Below are positions 45,243-52,844 of a DNA stretch of 64,000 bases, piece after piece (positions within the stretch are counted from its first letter, which is position 1; each line of letters opens with the position of its first letter). The notes below the pieces were generated by a model. The model searched no databases. It saw only the letters and a list, made by a program, of their open reading frames with translations, and had not been told where the DNA came from. This DNA is from DASRFA01 sp035651755 (lineage in GTDB: Bacteria; Desulfobacterota; Binatia; UBA12015). The position numbers and the translations under genes were made by a program. The stretch is taken from the NCBI GenBank assembly GCA_035651755.1, contig DASRFA010000013.1:310001-374000 (forward strand), in the 5' to 3' direction.

Positions 45243-45301
45243 GGCGTGCGGGAGCCGGGGCTGCGCGTCCGCGGCTTCGCTGCCGTCGTCGTCTTTGAAC
45301 G

Positions 45302-45320
45302 GTTGCATCAAGGATGTAAC
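45302..45320. promoter_or_regulatory. Imperfect inverted repeat before the ECF sigma gene
   Basis: GTTGCATC-AAG-GATGTAAC is an inverted repeat with one mismatch in eight, 54 bases before the sigma-factor start codon. It is AT-richer than its surroundings. TGTAACA at 45315-45321 resembles the -35 element TGTCACA of ECF41 promoters, but the matching CGTC -10 element is not at the expected distance, so autoregulation is only a weak possibility. Confidence 0.35.
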
Positions 45321-45373
45321 AGGCGTATCCAACCCCCGAGCGGCCGCCCTCGGCCGCGGCCAGGGCCGAAGAC

Positions 45374-46378
45374 ATGCCGGCACACGAACGCGCGGTTGCG
45401 ACCCGGGCGAGCGGCGCCATTCCGGTCGAGGACCTCTACCGGAGCGAGCGGAAGCTCCTCTGGCGGCTCGCGTACCAGATGACGGGCGACGTCCGGGACG
45501 CCGACGACGTCGTGCAGGAGACGTTCGCGCGGCTGATCGAGAGGCCGCCGCCGGACGCGGAGACGTCTCTCCGGCCGTGGCTCGTCCGCGTCGCGACGAA
45601 CCTCGCGATCGACGTGCTCCGCGGCCGGAAGCGGAGCGGCTCCACGGGCTGCTGGCTGCCGGCGCCGATCGACACCGGGGACGAGGGCGATCCGGACGCG
45701 GCTCACCTCGTCGACCCCGAGCCGGCGCCCGATGCGAAGTACGGCCTGCGCGAGAGCGTCTCCTTCGCCTTCCTACTCGCGCTCGAGGCGCTCGCGCCCC
45801 GGCAGCGAGCGGTCGTCGTGCTGCGCGACGTCCTCGACGACTCCGCCGCGGACGTCGGCCGCGCGCTCGGAATCAGCGAGGAGAGCGTCCGGATCGTCCA
45901 CCACCGCGCGCGCCGCGCGCTCGCGGCCTACGATCGCGAGCGCTGCCTCCCGGACGCGCGCCTCGAGCGCCGGACGCGCGCGGCGCTCGAGGCGCTCGTC
46001 GACGCGCTCGTCCGCCAGGACGCGCGCGCGCTCGAGCGCCTTCTCGTCGAGTCGGCGCGCGCGGTCGCCGACGGCGGCGGCGTCTACACGGCGCTCCGCG
46101 TCCCGCTGGTCGGACGCGATCGGGTCGCGCGGTTCTACCTCCAGGCCGCGCTCCAGCGGCTCGCGGGCGGGCCGCGGCTCGGCTTCCGATCGGTGAACGG
46201 CCTGCCCGCGGTCGTGATCGAGCTCGCCCGCCCGGTGCGGCGCCAGGCGCCGCTCGCGGTGCTCCGGTGCGAGCTCGCGGAGGACGGCCGGATCCGGGAG
46301 ATCCACTCGATCCTCGCGCCCGCGAAGCTCGGGCGGATCTCCGAACGCGCGCGCGATTCCGCGGCGGCGCCCGCGTAA
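45374..46378 (+). CDS. ECF41-type RNA polymerase sigma factor with SnoaL-like C-terminal domain
   Basis: 334 residues from ATG 45374. Sigma region 2 (LLWRLAYQMTGDVRDADDVVQETF) and region 4 (LEALAPRQRAVVVLRDVLDD) are clear. The extended C-terminus belongs to the SnoaL-like fold that replaces a separate anti-sigma factor in ECF41. All three ECF41 marks are there in near-consensus form: the linker WLPAP (WLPEP), DGGGV (DGGGK/R) and NGLPAVV. The C-terminal domain is thought to inhibit or modulate the sigma part until a signal binds. The next gene (46430) encodes a desaturase-type enzyme and is the likely target. Confidence 0.85.
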   Translation: MPAHERAVATRASGAIPVEDLYRSERKLLWRLAYQMTGDVRDADDVVQETFARLIERPPPDAETSLRPWLVRVATNLAIDVLRGRKRSGSTGCWLPAPIDTGDEGDPDAAHLVDPEPAPDAKYGLRESVSFAFLLALEALAPRQRAVVVLRDVLDDSAADVGRALGISEESVRIVHHRARRALAAYDRERCLPDARLERRTRAALEALVDALVRQDARALERLLVESARAVADGGGVYTALRVPLVGRDRVARFYLQAALQRLAGGPRLGFRSVNGLPAVVIELARPVRRQAPLAVLRCELAEDGRIREIHSILAPAKLGRISERARDSAAAPA

Positions 46379-46429
46379 CGAGCGACCCGCCTCCCGCGTG
46401 TCCTTTCCAGGCACGCAAAGGAGGCGCTC

Positions 46430-47278
46430 ATGACGTTTGCCGAAGCATTGATCCAGAGCCTGGGGACGATCGCCGGCCTGCTCGCATTGATGGCCGTGGT
46501 CGCGCTCGTCGAAACGATCGTCCCGCTGCATCGCCGCGGGCGCGTGCACCGCCGGCACCTCGCGCCCAACCTCGCGCTCACCTTCATCACGTTCGCGACG
46601 AACCTGGTGTTCAACCTCGCGCTCGTCGCCGCGCTCGTGCGGCTGGACGCCGACGGCGTCGGCCTGCTGAACCGGCTCGCGCTGCCCTGGCCGGCGGAGG
46701 CCGCGCTCGTCCTGGTCGTCCTCGACTTCTCGTTCTGGGTCGCGCACCGGGCGATGCACGCGCTCCCGCTCTTCTGGCGCTTCCATCGCGTCCATCACGC
46801 CGATCCCGAGGTCGACGTGACGACCACCATCCGCCAGCACCCGGGTGAGAGCGTCATCCGCTACGTCTTCATGGCGGCGTTCGCGCTGCCGCTCGGCGCG
46901 AGCCCCGCCGCGTTCGCGGTGTATCGCGCGTGGTCGGCGATCAACGGGCTCTTCGAGCACGCGAACGTACCCATGCCGCGCCGGCTCGACGGGCTCCTCT
47001 CGGCCGTCGTGACGACGCCGAACATGCACAAGGTGCATCACTCGCGCGCGGTCCACGAGACCGACACGAACTACGGGAACGTCTTCGCGTTCTTCGATCG
47101 GCTGTTCGGGAAGTTCACGCCCTCGGAGCGCGGGCTCACGATCGCGTACGGCCTCGAGGGCTTCGACGGTGCGGAGCTCCAGACGACGGCCGGGCTGCTC
47201 GCGCTGCCGTTTCGAGACGCCGTGCCGACGCTGCAGCACGCGGCGACGCCGCCCGCGGCGGCGTCCCGCTTGCGGTGA
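46430..47278 (+). CDS. Fatty-acid hydroxylase/sterol-desaturase superfamily membrane enzyme
   Basis: 282 residues from ATG 46430, with AAAGGAGG upstream. Four membrane helices (about 10-30, 45-75, 85-105, 145-170). The diiron histidine clusters are complete: HRAMH, FHRVHH, and HKVHHSR, with an additional HAN between them. The family uses O2 and iron to hydroxylate or desaturate fatty acids, carotenoids or sterols. Placed directly after an ECF41 sigma gene, it is probably part of an envelope-lipid response. Substrate unknown. Confidence 0.85.
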   Translation: MTFAEALIQSLGTIAGLLALMAVVALVETIVPLHRRGRVHRRHLAPNLALTFITFATNLVFNLALVAALVRLDADGVGLLNRLALPWPAEAALVLVVLDFSFWVAHRAMHALPLFWRFHRVHHADPEVDVTTTIRQHPGESVIRYVFMAAFALPLGASPAAFAVYRAWSAINGLFEHANVPMPRRLDGLLSAVVTTPNMHKVHHSRAVHETDTNYGNVFAFFDRLFGKFTPSERGLTIAYGLEGFDGAELQTTAGLLALPFRDAVPTLQHAATPPAAASRLR

Positions 47279-47308
47279 CCTCGCCGGTCGGGCACGAGTT
47301 CGACTGCG

Positions 47309-48286
47309 ATGCCAGGCTGGTTCGAGGACAACGCTCGTTCGATCGGACGAACGCCGCTCGTCCGGCTGAACCGCGTGCACGACGGCGCGCCGGCGACGAT
47401 CCTCGCGAAGATCGAAGGACACAACCCGGCCTACTCGGTGAAGGACCGGATCGGCGCCGCGATGGTGTGGGACGCCGAGCAGCGCGGCCTCCTGGACGGC
47501 GGCAGGGAGCTGGTCGAGCCGACGAGCGGCAATACGGGCATCGCGCTCGCCTTCGTCGCGGCGGCGCGCGGCTATCGCCTCACGCTGACGATGCCCGACA
47601 CGATGAGCATCGAGCGGCGAAAGCTCCTCGTGGCGTTCGGCGCCAAGCTCGTTCTCACGGAGGGCGCGAAGGGGATGACGGGGGCGGTCGCGCGGGCGGA
47701 GGAGATCGTCGCTTCCGACCCCGGCCGCTACGTCCTCCTCCAGCAGTTCGAGAACCCGGCGAACCCGGCGATCCACGAGCGCACGACCGGACCCGAGATC
47801 TGGAACGACACCGACGGCGCGGTGGACGTCTTCGTCTCCGGCGTCGGGACCGGCGGCACGATCACCGGCGTGTCGCGCTACCTCAAAGGGACGCGCGGCA
47901 GGAACATCGTTTCGGTCGCGGTCGAGCCCGTGGACAGCCCCGTCATCACGCAGACGCGCGCCGGGCAGCCGACCAAGCCCGGACCCCACAAGATCCAGGG
48001 GATCGGCGCGGGCTTCGTCCCCCGGAACCTCGACCTCTCGCTCGTCGACGCCGTCGAGCAGGTGACGAACGAGGAAGCCATCGCGTACGCGCGCCGCCTG
48101 GCCCGCGAGGAGGGCATTCTCGCGGGCATCTCGAGCGGCGCCGCCGCCGCGGTCGCGGTGCGGCTCGCGCGGAGGCCCGAGAACGCCGGCAAGACGATCG
48201 TCACCGTGCTGCCCGACTCCGGCGAGCGCTATCTCAGCTCCGTTCTCTACGACGGCGTGTTCGATCCCCAGGGCGGGGCGCTCTGA
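47309..48286 (+). CDS. cysK: Cysteine synthase A (O-acetylserine sulfhydrylase)
   Basis: 325 residues from ATG 47309. The PLP lysine is K45 in HNPAYSVKDRIG, the substrate loop is EPTSGNTGIALAF, and GVGTGGTITGVSRYLK binds the cofactor phosphate. All CysK landmarks are present and the length is typical. It makes L-cysteine from O-acetylserine and sulfide. The sulfate-uptake operon with its Cys-codon leader follows 90 bases after its stop, so cysteine synthesis and sulfur uptake are encoded together. No serine acetyltransferase gene is in the window. Confidence 0.95.
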   Translation: MPGWFEDNARSIGRTPLVRLNRVHDGAPATILAKIEGHNPAYSVKDRIGAAMVWDAEQRGLLDGGRELVEPTSGNTGIALAFVAAARGYRLTLTMPDTMSIERRKLLVAFGAKLVLTEGAKGMTGAVARAEEIVASDPGRYVLLQQFENPANPAIHERTTGPEIWNDTDGAVDVFVSGVGTGGTITGVSRYLKGTRGRNIVSVAVEPVDSPVITQTRAGQPTKPGPHKIQGIGAGFVPRNLDLSLVDAVEQVTNEEAIAYARRLAREEGILAGISSGAAAAVAVRLARRPENAGKTIVTVLPDSGERYLSSVLYDGVFDPQGGAL

Positions 48287-48337
48287 AGCATTTCTGCCGT
48301 GGCCGCGAGCGACGCGCGGGAAAAACGCATTCGTGCC

Positions 48338-48366
48338 TTGACTTCGCGCGACCCGGCCCCGATACT
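48338..48366 (+). promoter_or_regulatory. Near-consensus promoter of the sulfate-uptake leader
   Basis: TTGACT at 48338-48343 and GATACT at 48361-48366 with a 17-base spacer give one of the best sigma-70-like promoters in the window. Transcription should start at about 48373, only about 3 bases before the leader-peptide ATG. It lies 52 bases downstream of the cysK stop. Confidence 0.72.
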
Positions 48367-48375
48367 GCGCGAGCC

Positions 48376-48468
48376 ATGACGGAGAGGCACGCAGCGACGA
48401 CCTGTCGTTGTACCGAGGCTCGGGGAAACTTCCCGGCACTCGGGGGCGTCTCGCTCCGTCCGCGGTGA
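48376..48468 (+). CDS. Nearly leaderless peptide with Cys-Arg-Cys codons (candidate attenuator)
   Basis: A 30-codon open frame, ATG 48376 to TGA 48468, begins about three bases after the predicted transcription start. Codons 10 and 12 are both TGT (Cys), at 48403-48411, giving MTERHAATTCRCTEARG at the N-terminus. A strong terminator follows 40 bases after its stop and then the sulfate-transport genes. A short uORF with clustered Cys codons, promoter and terminator is the layout expected of cysteine-dependent attenuation, as known for cysteine-rich uORFs in mycobacteria. Translation is not proven; the peptide is likely regulatory rather than functional. Confidence 0.55.
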   Translation: MTERHAATTCRCTEARGNFPALGGVSLRPR

Positions 48469-48506
48469 CCTAGCCACCGCCGAAGGCGCAGAACCACGCC
48501 GCTTCG

Positions 48507-48541
48507 AAGGCCCGGGAGGAAACTCCCGGGCCTTTTTCTTT
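48507..48541 (+). terminator. Strong intrinsic terminator in the leader (attenuator)
   Basis: GGCCCGGGAG (48509-48518) pairs with CTCCCGGGCC (48523-48532) around a GAAA tetraloop; the two flanking A bases and the first Ts can extend the stem to 12 pairs. TTTTTCTTT follows. Its 5' arm can also pair with CTTCCCGG (48429-48436), which lies inside the leader-peptide frame just after the Cys codons. That gives 8 pairs including one G-U, and would prevent the terminator forming. Two more hairpins (48546-48570, 48584-48600) lie between it and the first transport gene. This accounts for the 371-base gap. Confidence 0.85.
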
Positions 48542-48657
48542 CTCGCCGCGCCCGCGCTCCGCGGGCGCGGAACCCGACACCCGCCCGTGCACGACACGGG
48601 ACGAGATCGAGGGCAGCGCTGCTGCCGCGGGCCTCCGGGCCCGGGAGAGAGACGACG

Positions 48658-49695
48658 ATGAAGCGGACCACTCGTGGACTGGTATGGCGTTTCGCGCTGA
48701 GCGCGCTCGGCGCGGTCGCCGTCGCGGTCCTTTCGCCGCTCAGCGAGGCGTGGTCGCAGGGCACCAAGGGACAGGACCTCCTGAACGTGTCGTACGACCC
48801 CACGCGCGAGCTCTGGCGCGACGTCAACGAGAAGTTCGCTCGGGCATACGAGAAGCAGACCGGGACGGCGCTCGTGATCAAGCAGTCGCACGGCGGGTCG
48901 GGCTCGCAGGCGCGCGCCGTGATCGACGGTCTCGAGGCGGACGTCGTCACGCTCGCTCTCTGGCCCGACACGAACCAGATCGCGAAGGCCGGCCTCATCA
49001 AGCCCGGCTGGGAGAGCCGACTTCCGAACAACTCGGTCGCGTACACGAGCACGATCGTGTTCGTCGTCCGGAAGGGGAATCCCAAGGGCGTCAAGGACTG
49101 GCCCGACCTCGTGAAGCCGGGAATCGAGATCATCACGCCGAACCCGAAGACGTCGGGCAACGGCAAGCTGTCGTTCCTCGCCGCCTGGGGCTCGGTCATC
49201 ACCCGCGGAGGCACCGAGGACCAGGCGCGCCACCTCGTCACGAAGATCTACGAGCAGACGCCCGTCCTCGACTCGGGTGCCCGCGGATCGACCACGACGT
49301 TCGTCCAGAAGAAGGTCGGCGACGTGCACCTCACGTGGGAGAACGAGGCGCACCTCGAGGTGAAGGAGGCGAACGGCGAGCTCGAGCTGGTGTACCCGCC
49401 CGTCAGCTTCCTCGCCGAGCCGCCGCTCGCCGTCGTCGACGACAACGTCGACCGGAAGGGCACGCGCGCCGCCGCCGAGGCGTACCTCAGGTGGGTCTAC
49501 ACGGACGAGGGCCAGGAGGTGGCGGCGAAGAACTTCTATCGGCCGACCAACTCCGCCGTACTCGCGAAGTACTCGTCGACCTTTCCCTCCCTGAAGCTCT
49601 ACCCCGTGACCGCCTTCGAGAAGGACTGGGACGTCGCCACCAAGAAGTTCTTCGGCGAGGGCGGCGTGTTCGACCAGATCTACCAGCCGCACTGA
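48658..49695 (+). CDS. sbp: Sulfate/thiosulfate ABC transporter, substrate-binding protein
   Basis: 345 residues from ATG 48658, with GGGAGAGAG upstream. A signal peptide (about 1-33) ends near SEAWS. The mature protein has NVSYDPTRELWRDVNEKFA, HGGSGSQARAVIDGLEADVV, PNPKTSGNGK and GDVHLTWENEA, all standard in the Sbp/CysP family that binds sulfate in the periplasm. First gene after the attenuator; 36 bases separate it from the permease gene. It delivers sulfate to CysT/CysW. Confidence 0.95.
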   Translation: MKRTTRGLVWRFALSALGAVAVAVLSPLSEAWSQGTKGQDLLNVSYDPTRELWRDVNEKFARAYEKQTGTALVIKQSHGGSGSQARAVIDGLEADVVTLALWPDTNQIAKAGLIKPGWESRLPNNSVAYTSTIVFVVRKGNPKGVKDWPDLVKPGIEIITPNPKTSGNGKLSFLAAWGSVITRGGTEDQARHLVTKIYEQTPVLDSGARGSTTTFVQKKVGDVHLTWENEAHLEVKEANGELELVYPPVSFLAEPPLAVVDDNVDRKGTRAAAEAYLRWVYTDEGQEVAAKNFYRPTNSAVLAKYSSTFPSLKLYPVTAFEKDWDVATKKFFGEGGVFDQIYQPH

Positions 49696-49731
49696 AGAGA
49701 GCGCCTGAGCGGACGACCACAGGGAGCGACG

Positions 49732-50553
49732 ATGACGCCGAATGCCGCACACCGAGTCTTGCCCGGGTTTCGGCTCGCGATGAGCTGGACCCTCCTCTAC
49801 ACGACGCTCCTCGTCGTCGTGCCGCTCCTCGCGTGCTTCGCGAAGGCGTCGACGCTCTCGCCGAGCGAGTTCCTCGCGGCGGTGTGGACGCCGCGGGCGC
49901 GCGCCGCGTACGGCGTGACGTTCGGCGCGTCGCTCACGGCATCCGCGGTGAGCGTCGTCCTCGGGCTCCTCGTCGCGTGGGTGTTCGTCCGGTACTCGTT
50001 CCCGCTGAAGCGCTTCCTCGACTCGCTGATCGACCTGCCGTTCGCGCTGCCGACGGCGGTCGCAGGGCTCGTCTACTCCGACCTCTACGTCGAGAAGGGA
50101 TGGCTCGGGCGCTTCCTCGTGCCGCTCGGGATCAAGGGCGCGTACTCCTGGCTCGCGATCGTGCTCGTGCTGACGTTCATCGGGGTCCCGTTCGTCGTTC
50201 GGACCGTGCAGCCGGTGCTCGCCGAGATCGACGCGGACGTCGAGGAGGCCGCCGCCTGCCTGGGCGCGAACCGCTGGCAGACGTTCCGCCGGGTGCTGTT
50301 CCCGATGCTGCTGCCGGCCGGCATCACCGGCTTCGCGCTCGCGTTCGCGAGGTCGCTCGGGGAGTACGGCTCGGTCGTGTTCGTGTCCGGGAACATGCCG
50401 TTCAAGACCGAGATCGCGCCCGTCCTGATCGTCTCGCGCCTCGAGGAGTTCGCGTACGCGGAGGCGACCGCGATCGCCGTCGTGCTCCTGCTCATCTCGT
50501 TCTCGATGCTCGTCGTCATCAACCTGCTGGAGCGATGGAGCCGCTATGAGTAG
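49732..50553 (+). CDS. cysT: Sulfate ABC transporter permease CysT (CysU)
   Basis: 273 residues with six membrane helices and the inner-membrane EAA loop (EAAACLGANRWQTFRRVLFP) that contacts CysA. Family signatures include LPFALPTAVAGLVY and ARSLGEYGSVVFVSGN, as in CysT/CysU. Its stop overlaps the next permease start by 8 bases. With CysW it forms the membrane channel for sulfate and thiosulfate import. Confidence 0.95.
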   Translation: MTPNAAHRVLPGFRLAMSWTLLYTTLLVVVPLLACFAKASTLSPSEFLAAVWTPRARAAYGVTFGASLTASAVSVVLGLLVAWVFVRYSFPLKRFLDSLIDLPFALPTAVAGLVYSDLYVEKGWLGRFLVPLGIKGAYSWLAIVLVLTFIGVPFVVRTVQPVLAEIDADVEEAAACLGANRWQTFRRVLFPMLLPAGITGFALAFARSLGEYGSVVFVSGNMPFKTEIAPVLIVSRLEEFAYAEATAIAVVLLLISFSMLVVINLLERWSRYE

Positions 50554-51469
50554 CGCCGCACCCGCCGTCGCCGTCACGCCCGCACCGGCCGCGGTCGGCC
50601 CGCGCGGCGTGTCGCGCGAGGACCCGCTCGTCGTGCGCATCGCGCTCACGGGAACCGCGCTCCTCGTGATCGGCGTCCTGATCGTGATCCCGGTCGCCGA
50701 CGTCTTCTATCAGGCGCTGCGCGGCGGGATCGGAGCGTACGCGAAGAGCCTCTTCGGGGACGCGGACACCTGGGCGGCGATCAAGCTCACCTTGACGGTG
50801 GCGCCGATCGCCGTCCTCGCGAACACGGTCTTCGGGATCGCGGCGGCCTGGGCGATCGCGCGCTTCGAGTTCCGCGGGCGCTCGGTGCTGACGACGGTGA
50901 TCGATCTTCCCTTCTCGGTCTCTCCCGTCGTCGCCGGTCTCGTGTTCGTGCTGCTGTTCGGCCTCCAGGGCTACTTCGGCCACTGGCTCCGCGACCACGG
51001 CCTCAAGATCATCTTCGCCACGCCCGGCATCATCCTGGCGACGGCATTCGTCACCTTCCCGTTCGTCGCGCGCGAGCTCATCCCGACCATGGAGGCGCTC
51101 GGCGACGAGGAGGAGACGGCGGCCGTCAGCCTGGGTGCGAACGCCTGGCAGATGTTCTGGCGGGTCACGCTCCCGAACATCAAGTGGGGCCTCCTCCACG
51201 GAATCATCCTCTGCAACGCGCGCGCGATGGGAGAGTTCGGCGCGGTCTACGTCGTGTCGGGCCGGATCACCGGGCAGACCGACACGATCCCGCTCCGCGT
51301 CGAGAAGCTCTTCCAGGAGTACGACACTCCCGGGTCGTTCGCGGTCGCCTCGCTGCTCACCGTCCTCGCCCTGGTGACGCTCGTCATCAAGGTCTTCCTC
51401 GAGGAGAAACGCCGGCGCGAGCTCGCGGAAGCGACTCGCTTCGAAGCAGGCGGAGGCGAAAAGTCATGA
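50546..51469 (+). CDS. cysW: Sulfate ABC transporter permease CysW
   Basis: 307 residues from ATG 50546. An Ala/Pro-rich N-terminus is followed by six membrane helices with the EAA loop (ETAAVSLGANAWQMFWRVTLP) and the CysW signatures LPFSVSPVVAGLVFVLLFG and NARAMGEFGAVYVVSG. The C-terminal helix carries EEKRRRELAEATRFEAG. It overlaps cysT at its start and cysA at its end (ATGA at 51466-51469). Second half of the sulfate channel. Confidence 0.95.
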   Translation: MSSAAPAVAVTPAPAAVGPRGVSREDPLVVRIALTGTALLVIGVLIVIPVADVFYQALRGGIGAYAKSLFGDADTWAAIKLTLTVAPIAVLANTVFGIAAAWAIARFEFRGRSVLTTVIDLPFSVSPVVAGLVFVLLFGLQGYFGHWLRDHGLKIIFATPGIILATAFVTFPFVARELIPTMEALGDEEETAAVSLGANAWQMFWRVTLPNIKWGLLHGIILCNARAMGEFGAVYVVSGRITGQTDTIPLRVEKLFQEYDTPGSFAVASLLTVLALVTLVIKVFLEEKRRRELAEATRFEAGGGEKS

Positions 51470-52521
51470 GCGTATCGGTCAAGAACCTCACGAAGCGCTT
51501 CGGCGGGTTCACCGCGCTCGAGCGCGTGAGCCTCGAGGTGCCGGGCGGCGAGCTCCTCGCCCTGCTCGGCCCGTCGGGATCGGGCAAGACGACGCTGCTC
51601 CGCATCATCGCCGGCCTCGAGGCCGCCGACGAGGGCACCGTCCTCTACTCCGACGAGGACGTGACCGGCGTCTCGGTGCGCGAGCGCAACGTCGGGTTCG
51701 TCTTCCAGCACTACGCGCTCTTCCGCCACATGACCGTGTTCGAGAACGTCGCGTTCGGCCTTCGCGTGCGAAAGCGGAAGGAGGCGGACGTCGAGCGGCG
51801 GGTGAGCGAGCTCCTCCACCTGATCCAGCTCGAGAGCCTGGGCCGGCGCTATCCCTCCCAGCTCTCCGGCGGCCAGCGCCAGCGGGTGGCCCTCGCGCGG
51901 GCGCTGGCCGCCGAGCCGAAGCTCCTCCTCCTCGACGAGCCGTTCGGAGCTCTCGACGCGAAGGTGCGACAGGAGCTCCGCGGCTGGCTCCGCCGGCTCC
52001 ACGAGGAGATCCACGTGACGAGCATCTTCGTCACGCACGACCAGGAGGAGGCGTTCGAGGTGTCCGACCGCGTCGTCGTGATGAACCACGGCAAGATCGA
52101 GCAGGTGGGGTCGCCCGAGGACGTCTTCGAGCACCCGGCGAGCCCGTTCGTGATGGACTTCCTCGGGAACGTGAACGTGTTCCACGGGCGCGTGCAGGGC
52201 GGGCTCGCGCACGTCGGCGGGATGAGCGTCGCGGCTCCGGAGCATCCGGAGCACCACTCGCGACCCGCGACGGTGTACGTGCGGCCGCACGAGCTCGACA
52301 TCCACCGCCAGAGCATGAACGGGTCGAGCATTCGCGCGAGCATCGTGCGGATCAATCCGCTCGGCGCGGCGGTCCGCGTCGGCTTGACGGGCGAGAACGG
52401 CGAGGTCCTGCAGGTCGACCTGCATCGCGACCGCGCCGCCGAGCTCGGACTCGCGGTCGGCGAGTCCGTCTGGGTCGCGCCGCGGAAGGCGCGCGTGTTC
52501 ATTCACGACTACCAGATCTGA
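51466..52521 (+). CDS. cysA: Sulfate/thiosulfate ABC transporter ATPase CysA
   Basis: 351 residues from ATG 51466, overlapping the cysW stop. A full ABC ATPase: Walker A GPSGSGKTT (35-43), Q-loop FVFQHYALFRHMTV, signature LSGGQRQRVALARAL, Walker B LLLLDEPFGALD and switch VTHDQEEA. The C-terminal regulatory domain shows NVNVFHGRVQGG and VRPHELDIHR, as in CysA. It powers sulfate import. Unlike the ABC protein at 41856, every catalytic residue is kept. Confidence 0.96.
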   Translation: MSVSVKNLTKRFGGFTALERVSLEVPGGELLALLGPSGSGKTTLLRIIAGLEAADEGTVLYSDEDVTGVSVRERNVGFVFQHYALFRHMTVFENVAFGLRVRKRKEADVERRVSELLHLIQLESLGRRYPSQLSGGQRQRVALARALAAEPKLLLLDEPFGALDAKVRQELRGWLRRLHEEIHVTSIFVTHDQEEAFEVSDRVVVMNHGKIEQVGSPEDVFEHPASPFVMDFLGNVNVFHGRVQGGLAHVGGMSVAAPEHPEHHSRPATVYVRPHELDIHRQSMNGSSIRASIVRINPLGAAVRVGLTGENGEVLQVDLHRDRAAELGLAVGESVWVAPRKARVFIHDYQI

Positions 52522-52538
52522 GGGAAGAGGCGACGACC

Positions 52539-52739
52539 ATGGTCTCGACGAATCCACCCACCGGGGACGCCGCCCTGCGGCGCCTCGATCTCGCCGGCGA
52601 CGACGTCGATCGGATCGTGGGCGCCCTGCGCGGCCTCCGCTACGGCGCCGTCACCGTGATCGTGCAGGACGGCGTGATCGTCCAGGTGGAACGCACCGAG
52701 AAGCTGCGCGTCAGCCGGCGCGCCGCGGGAGCCGCCTAG
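52539..52739 (+). CDS. DUF2292 (YezD-like) small protein of the sulfate operon
   Basis: 66 residues from ATG 52539, 17 bases after cysA. The family core is LRGLRYGAVTVIVQDGVIVQ, then VERTEKLR, typical of DUF2292/YezD, a tiny protein of about 55-65 residues often placed in sulfur-assimilation operons. No signal peptide, no cysteine. Its function is not known; its constant company with sulfate transport suggests a regulatory or partner role. It stands between cysA and the porin gene on the same strand. Confidence 0.8.
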   Translation: MVSTNPPTGDAALRRLDLAGDDVDRIVGALRGLRYGAVTVIVQDGVIVQVERTEKLRVSRRAAGAA

Positions 52740-52844
52740 ACGCGCCGAAGCCACTGCCGACCCGGCGACGGGAGGCCCATCGACAACTCCCTGCGGCGCT
52801 GACCGGACCGACCGGAGGCACGCGGATTTCCAAGAGGAAAGCCC

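Noticed and set aside
47335..47355. CGTTCG-N6-CGAACG inverted repeat
   Set aside because: It lies inside the first codons of cysK and is explained by codon choice for Arg, Ser and Thr; no gene start is nearby in the right place.
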